Assembly: GCA_947626845.1 (NCBI GenBank)
Contig: CANQTW010000005.1
Coordinates: 1-64,000 of the forward strand
Direction of reading: 5' to 3'
Source of the DNA: an uncultured Oscillospiraceae bacterium
GTDB lineage: Bacteria; Bacillota; Clostridia; Oscillospirales; Oscillospiraceae
DNA: 64,000 bases
Shown: piece by piece, positions 61,493-64,000 of the stretch
Layout of the letters: each line of letters opens with the position of its first letter
How positions within the stretch are numbered: the first letter of the stretch is position 1
Program-made: the position numbers and the translations under genes
The notes under the pieces: generated by a model
What the model was told of the DNA's origin: nothing
What the model saw: the letters and a program-made list of their open reading frames with translations, nothing else
Database searches by the model: none

Positions 61493-62128
61493 CTATTGGC
61501 CATACGCTTTCAGCTCTTCCAGGAATTCCTTATATTCCTCATCGGACCAATAGAAGGTAAGCTCTTCCTCGGAATAGTCTTCTGGTTTGTCTCTCATGAA
61601 GCTGTTTCCGATGTCATAGTTAAACCTTCGCAGGATCGCTTCGGCAAACTCTCTGAAAAACATTCCGATCCCCGTTATAACATTACCGTCTTCAACGACC
61701 CCCCTGTGGATGAAGTTATCTTTTTCGATGAACGGAAAGGTATCTGCCATCTGCATGAAATAGCCCGACGTAAACTTCTTGCCGCGAAAGATTCCTGCCT
61801 TAGAGAGCAGCAACGGAGAGGACGAAATAGCCGCGAAAACGATGTCCGAGTTTGCTCCTTTTTGAAGAAAATTGATCAGCTTATCATCAAACAGGGCCGG
61901 TAGGGGGTCAATCGTTCCCGGTAGGATCACACAATCATAATCGGTTATCTCGACTTCTGCCGTTGTTTTGCTTGGTGTGACCGCCAAGCCTTCCTCACTC
62001 AGATATGTCTTGCTTTCACTGGCGATATAATCAATTTTTTCCCCAAACCAGACCGTCAGCACGGATGTCAGGCAGGTTATCTCCTGTAAGGAAAAGTTTG
62101 GGTACAGCATGACCGCAAACCGGTTCAT
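61493..62128 (-). CDS. DJ-1/PfpI-family protein lacking the usual cysteine (211 aa)
   Basis: The fold is indicated by FAVMLYPNFSLQEITCLTSV at the start, VILPGTIDPLPALFDDKLIN in the middle and EFAEAILRRF near the end. At the nucleophile elbow the family has an Ala-Ile-Cys-type pattern (AxCxGxxxLxxAG); here it reads AAISSSPLLLSKAGIF, so Ser replaces the nucleophile. ATG 62128 follows GGAGG. Activity of the glyoxalase or protease kind is doubtful; a binding or stress-sensing role is possible. Confidence 0.8.
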   Translation of the reverse strand: MNRFAVMLYPNFSLQEITCLTSVLTVWFGEKIDYIASESKTYLSEEGLAVTPSKTTAEVEITDYDCVILPGTIDPLPALFDDKLINFLQKGANSDIVFAAISSSPLLLSKAGIFRGKKFTSGYFMQMADTFPFIEKDNFIHRGVVEDGNVITGIGMFFREFAEAILRRFNYDIGNSFMRDKPEDYSEEELTFYWSDEEYKEFLEELKAYGQ

Positions 62129-62288
62129 TCTAATATTCCTCCATAAATCCTGATTTGTCAAACGCTGTTCTTCCTGACATATGCCCTTATATCATCCATA
62201 CGCAGAAAACTTATTGCCCGTAAAAACGGTGGTTCGGCGTCTTGTATGGGGAACAGAACGTTAATTGGGGCTCTATTTTACAGCGTTA

Positions 62289-63572
62289 TCACACCTTTTC
62301 CAGGGCCTGGGCGATGTCGGCGATCAGGTCCGCCGCGTCCTCAAGGCCGCAGGACATGCGCACAAGGTCTGGGGTGATACCGGCGGCCACCAGCTCCTGG
62401 TCGTTCATCTGCCGGTGGGTGGCGCTGGCCGGATGGAGGCAGCAGGTGCGGGCGTCGGCCACGTGGGTCTCGATGGCCCCCAGGCGCAGGTGCTTCATGA
62501 ACGTCTCGGCGGCGCTCCTGCCGCCCTTGAAGCCGAAGCTGACCACGCCGCAGGTGCCGTTGGGCATGTATTTTTCCGCCAAGCTGTGGTACTTGTCCCC
62601 CTCCAGGCCGGGGTAGATGACGAAGCTGATCTTGGGGTGATCTTTCAAAAATTTCGCCACGGCCAGGCCGTTTTCACAGTGCCGGGGCATCCTGACGTGG
62701 AGGCTCTCCAGCCCCAGATTCAGGATGAAGGCGTTCTGGGGGGACTGGATGGAGCCGAAGTCCCGCATGAGCTGGGCGGTACATTTGGTGATAAAGGCCC
62801 CGCCCAGGCCGAATTTCTCCGCGTAGGTGACACCGTGGTAGCTGTCGTCGGGGGTGGTGAGGCCGGGGAATTTGTCGGCGTGAGCCATCCAGTCGAATTT
62901 GCCGGAGTCCACGATGGCCCCGCCCACGCCGGCGCCGTGGCCGTCCATGTACTTGGTGGTGGAGTGGGTGACGATGTCCGCGCCCCACTGGATGGGCCGG
63001 CAGTTGACGGGGGTGGCGAAGGTGTTGTCCACGATGAGGGGGACGCCGTGGGCGTGGGCGGCCTTGGCGAATTTCTCGATATCCAGGACGGTGAGGGCCG
63101 GATTGGCGATGGTCTCCCCGAATACGGCCTTGGTGTTGGGCTTAAAGGCGGCGTTCAGCTCCTCCTCGGTGCAGTCCGGGGAGACGAAGGTAAAGTCCAC
63201 GCCCATCTTGCGCATGGTCACGTGGAAGAGGTTATAGGTGCCGCCGTAGATGGTAGAGGAGGCCACCACATGGTCGCCGCAGGTGGCGATATTGAAAACG
63301 GCGTAGAAGTTGGCCGCCTGGCCGGAGCTGGTGAGCATGGCCGCGGTGCCGCCCTCCAGGGCCGCGATCTTGGCGGCCACATAGTCGTTGGTGGGGTTCT
63401 GGAGGCGGGTGTAGAAGTAGCCGGACTCCTCCAGGTCAAAAAGCTTGCCCATGTGCTCGCTGGTGTCGTATTTAAAGGTGGTGGACTGGATAATGGGGAT
63501 CTGCCGGGGCTCGCCGTTTCCCGGCGTATAGCCCGCCTGGACGCATTTTGTGCCGATGCCCTGCTTACTCAT
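62289..63572 (-). CDS. O-acetylhomoserine sulfhydrylase / Cys-Met PLP enzyme (427 aa)
   Basis: This PLP enzyme probably makes homocysteine from O-acetylhomoserine and sulfide. The PLP lysine is in THSTTKYMDGHG (about 210). SGQAANFYAV, VPLIVDNTFATP (about 182-193) and GLESLHVRMPRHCENG are typical of the MetY branch, as is its length over 420 residues (MetB/MetC are about 380-400). ATG 63572 follows GCGAGGT. It stands alone; no riboswitch was recognised upstream. Methionine gamma-lyase is the main alternative. Confidence 0.9.
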   Translation of the reverse strand: MSKQGIGTKCVQAGYTPGNGEPRQIPIIQSTTFKYDTSEHMGKLFDLEESGYFYTRLQNPTNDYVAAKIAALEGGTAAMLTSSGQAANFYAVFNIATCGDHVVASSTIYGGTYNLFHVTMRKMGVDFTFVSPDCTEEELNAAFKPNTKAVFGETIANPALTVLDIEKFAKAAHAHGVPLIVDNTFATPVNCRPIQWGADIVTHSTTKYMDGHGAGVGGAIVDSGKFDWMAHADKFPGLTTPDDSYHGVTYAEKFGLGGAFITKCTAQLMRDFGSIQSPQNAFILNLGLESLHVRMPRHCENGLAVAKFLKDHPKISFVIYPGLEGDKYHSLAEKYMPNGTCGVVSFGFKGGRSAAETFMKHLRLGAIETHVADARTCCLHPASATHRQMNDQELVAAGITPDLVRMSCGLEDAADLIADIAQALEKV

Positions 63573-63810
63573 GGTGATGTACCTCGCTTTGCCGTAAGAT
63601 TTTACCGTCCCGGAGGGGACGACATTTTTTCCGTTCCATTTTACCCCGTCCGCTCCCATTTTGCAAGGAAAAACGTGGCATCTCCCCGAAGGTTCGCCCT
63701 CTTTTTCCCTGCCGGTGGAGGCGTTTTTCGCTTTTTCCCGGCAAAAAGCTTGCCAAAAGTCCCACAAAAGGGTAAAATATACGGGAATTCTCCCACACGG
63801 AGGTTTTACC

Positions 63811-64000
63811 ATGAGACGAAGATTTTTTTCGGTCCTTCTGACGGTCCTCATATTGGCGGCATCCGTCCCCGCGGCCCAGGCGTCCTACATGGCGGGCATC
63901 ACCGCCGAAACGGCCATCGAGGCCCGGTTTGACGGCGCGGCCCCCTTCTCCGGCGGGCTGGCCGCCGTGGAGCAGGGCGGCCAGTGGGGCTACATCGACG
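63811..64000 (+). CDS. Secreted WG-repeat protein (partial; cut by window end)
   Basis: A signal peptide, MRRRFFSVLLTVLILAASVP with cleavage near AAQAS, is followed by SGGLAAVEQGGQWGYID, the start of a WG (KWG) beta-repeat. ATG 63811 follows ACGGAGGT. The remainder lies beyond the window. WG-repeat proteins are commonly surface-exposed; their binding partners are unknown. Confidence 0.75.
   Translation, partial: MRRRFFSVLLTVLILAASVPAAQASYMAGITAETAIEARFDGAAPFSGGLAAVEQGGQWGYID

Overview
The window reads as part of a GC-rich, Gram-positive anaerobe chromosome, most likely a clostridial Oscillospiraceae relative (Oscillibacter/Lawsonibacter-like). This is inferred from SLH-type S-layer proteins, lipoprotein signal peptides, class B sortase, YolD, a one-chain class II glycyl-tRNA synthetase and strong AGGAGG ribosome sites. 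There is no rRNA and no CRISPR array. One intact tRNA (Ala, CGC) is present.

Region 1 (1-9.9 kb) holds two large SLH S-layer proteins in convergent orientation with a tyrosine recombinase gene between them. Their 5' ends carry a perfect 49-bp inverted repeat (29-77 and 9332-9380) covering ribosome site, start and early signal peptide. This suggests an invertible or gene-converting surface locus. To its right (9.52-9.85 kb) a promoter-preceded non-coding stretch contains six consecutive hairpins.

Region 2 (9.9-22.9 kb) is a fructan/sucrose utilisation locus. It has a divergent LacI regulator, a complete ABC importer (ATPase, two permeases, binding lipoprotein), a carbohydrate-binding lipoprotein, a surface GH32 lipoprotein, a YesL-family membrane protein, an intracellular GH32 and a PfkB fructokinase. 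The probable flow is surface hydrolysis, import, intracellular hydrolysis, then fructose phosphorylation.

Region 3 (23-42.9 kb) is accessory. It carries an LRR lipoprotein, a candidate small RNA, a RelB/DinJ-PIN module whose toxin is C-terminally truncated, a class B sortase, and a 4408-residue cell-wall adhesin (VWA domain, 11 DUF11-like repeats, three C-terminal SpaA/DUF7601-like repeats, sorting signal). Two transposase remnants, a large serine recombinase and a tRNA-Ala gene with two 5'-half tRNA remnants follow.

Region 4 (42.9-55.7 kb) is mostly housekeeping: Nudix hydrolase, TypA/BipA, a five-gene operon (glyS, LtaS-like enzyme, small membrane protein, nadE, mnmE) and a D-2-hydroxyacid dehydrogenase. 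Two copies of a roughly 210-bp repeat flank the operon and dehydrogenase in inverted orientation. A second family of short GC-rich palindromic repeats occurs at four places in the window.

Region 5 (55.7-64 kb) contains the most interesting cassette: an XRE repressor and ImmA/IrrE metallopeptidase divergently transcribed from a Y-family DNA polymerase and YolD. The two near-consensus promoters sit beside each other with an inverted repeat placed to control both. This looks like a protease-derepressed, LexA-independent mutagenesis or damage-response switch. The window ends with a metallo-beta-lactamase-fold enzyme, a FemAB-like protein, a DJ-1/PfpI protein lacking the usual cysteine, a MetY-type enzyme and the start of a WG-repeat protein.
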